Positions 63,127 through 64,000 of a stretch of DNA of 64,000 nucleotides are shown in pieces. A program made the position numbers and the translations under genes. Source of the DNA: CAWIHS01 sp963836005 (GTDB lineage: Bacteria > Pseudomonadota > Gammaproteobacteria > GRL18); NCBI GenBank assembly GCA_963836005.1, contig CAWIHS010000006.1, forward strand, positions 1 through 64,000. The letters run 5' to 3'. The notes under the pieces were generated by a model. That model had not been told where the DNA came from. It made no database searches and saw only the letters and a program-made list of their open reading frames with translations. How positions within the stretch are numbered: position 1 is the first letter of the stretch; each line of letters opens with the position of its first letter.

Positions 63127-63927
63127 ATGCAATTTAGCCGCACACCCTTTATCTGGGAACATAGACAGCTGATAAAACGGCTTATTGAACGAGATATTCA
63201 CAGCCGTTACAAAAGTACATTTCTGGGCGTCATCTGGACCGTGATGACACCCCTGTTTATGTTATCAGTCTACACTTTTGTTTTCAGTTCAATCCTCAAG
63301 GCGCGCTGGCCCAACAGTTCAGATAATGAGTTTGAATTTGCCATAGTGCTGTTTTGCGGTCTGATTATATTTAATCTGTTTGCTGAAGTTCTAAATAGAG
63401 CACCCACCCTGATAGTGGATAATGTAAATTATGTAAAAAAGGTGATTTTCCCAGTTGAAATCCTGCCTGTGGTGGCACTGGGGAGTGCACTTTATCAGGC
63501 ATTAATCAATTTGCTGATTCTGCTGGCTTTTTATCTGCTCTATTTTGGTGCTATGCACTGGACGATTTTATTGGCTCCGCTGGTAATGCTGCCATTTGTG
63601 ATATTGCTGACCGGTATTGCCCTGTTTCTGTCTGCTCTGGGTGTTTTTATTCGTGATATTGGTCAGGCCATTGGAATTATTACCACTGGTTTGATGTTCT
63701 TAAGCCCTATATTTTACCCCCTGTCGGCGTTACCGGAACGCATACATCCCTATATCTATCTAAATCCCTTAACCTTTATCATTGAACAGCTGCGAGAAGT
63801 TGTTATCTGGGGGCATCTGCCTGACTGGTCAGGTTTGTCGATCTATTCCCTGATAAGCCTGCTGATTGCCTGGCTGGGATATGTTTTCTTTATCAAGACG
63901 CGCAGGGGGTTTGCTGATGTGCTCTGA
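63127..63927 (+). CDS. wzm: Polysaccharide ABC exporter permease (Wzm/TagG family)
   Basis: A 266-residue ABC-2 permease with six spans. It has an N-terminal amphipathic stretch (LIKRLIERDIHSRYKSTFLG), then VIWTVMTPLFMLSVYTFVFS, LFCGLIIFNLFAEVLNRAP, VKKVIFPVEILPVVALGSAL, and the C-terminal LMFLSPIFYPLSALPERIHP and LNPLTFIIEQLREVVIW. It exports lipid-linked O-antigen or a related polysaccharide across the inner membrane with the ATPase encoded next. It overlaps that gene by 11 bases and starts a new unit 118 bases after gspK. Confidence 0.92.
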   Translation: MQFSRTPFIWEHRQLIKRLIERDIHSRYKSTFLGVIWTVMTPLFMLSVYTFVFSSILKARWPNSSDNEFEFAIVLFCGLIIFNLFAEVLNRAPTLIVDNVNYVKKVIFPVEILPVVALGSALYQALINLLILLAFYLLYFGAMHWTILLAPLVMLPFVILLTGIALFLSALGVFIRDIGQAIGIITTGLMFLSPIFYPLSALPERIHPYIYLNPLTFIIEQLREVVIWGHLPDWSGLSIYSLISLLIAWLGYVFFIKTRRGFADVL

Positions 63928-64000
63928 TATTGCCATAAAAGCGGAGCAGCTGAGCAAGGTTTATCCCGTTTTTGAAAAACCGATTGATAGATTGAAACAG
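63917..64000 (+). CDS. wzt: Polysaccharide ABC exporter ATPase, N-terminal fragment (Wzt family)
   Basis: Only the first 28 codons are in the window (the gene runs off the right edge). The ATG at 63917 overlaps the end of wzm. The reading MCSDIAIKAEQLSKVYPVFE then KPIDRLKQ matches the start of Wzt/TagH-type ATPases, whose first strand (IKVENLSKVY-like) precedes Walker A. The identification rests on this short stretch and on wzm. Confidence 0.8.
   Translation, partial: MCSDIAIKAEQLSKVYPVFEKPIDRLKQ

Overview
The window is chromosomal DNA from a free-living-type gammaproteobacterium of moderate-to-low GC content, outside the enteric group. Gene order over long stretches matches Pseudomonas: glnE-ilvE-waaF-waaC-waaG-waaP-LPS kinases-carbamoyltransferase, then pyrC'-pyrB-pyrR-ruvX-algH-tonB / gshB-pilGHIJK-chpABC-rsmE. 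The species cannot be named from the sequence. No tRNA, rRNA, CRISPR array, transposase or integrase gene was found.

Layout. 1-640: folA. 640-8240: an accessory block between folA and apaH (neighbours in E. coli). It holds a truncated DUF2971-type gene and an RND efflux operon whose adaptor gene is intact but whose pump and outer-membrane channel genes are broken by many single-base deletions. The block is bracketed by a 25-bp perfect direct repeat. 8240-12480: a small membrane protein, apaH and glnE. 12480-16930: repeat-rich DNA with a helical lipoprotein, two uncharacterised genes and a DUF937 gene. 16930-26280: ilvE, a zinc-finger protein and an LPS inner-core operon, with waaG destroyed by an internal deletion. 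26350-34390 (minus strand): a pyrimidine/housekeeping/TonB/flavinylation/glutathione run. 35000-47730: a complete Pil-Chp type IV pilus chemosensory cluster with a 2,095-residue ChpA. 47760-52050 (minus): rsmE and a three-gene membrane glycosyltransfer module. 52250-63010: an uncharacterised gene with a G9 tract, then a type II secretion operon in the order L-M-E-F-D-G-H-I-J-K. 63120-64000: start of a polysaccharide ABC exporter (wzm, partial wzt).

How it fits together. Most of the window builds or senses the cell surface: LPS core phosphorylation and carbamoylation, type IV pilus chemosensing, type II secretion, a putative glycosylation module and polysaccharide export. The gshB-linked genes apbE, NusG-II and Gx form a probable extracytoplasmic flavin/redox module next to tonB.

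The least explained signal is non-coding. Several families of small foldback repeats recur in the spacers. One family (three copies at about 640, 13440 and 48670) keeps a pairing stem while its sequence changes. Another (two copies at 12754 and 46973) has 18-bp ends and shares a 33-bp core with part of a 365-bp nested element whose ends are a 22-bp perfect inverted repeat. These are the best candidates here for an undescribed structured or mobile element system.
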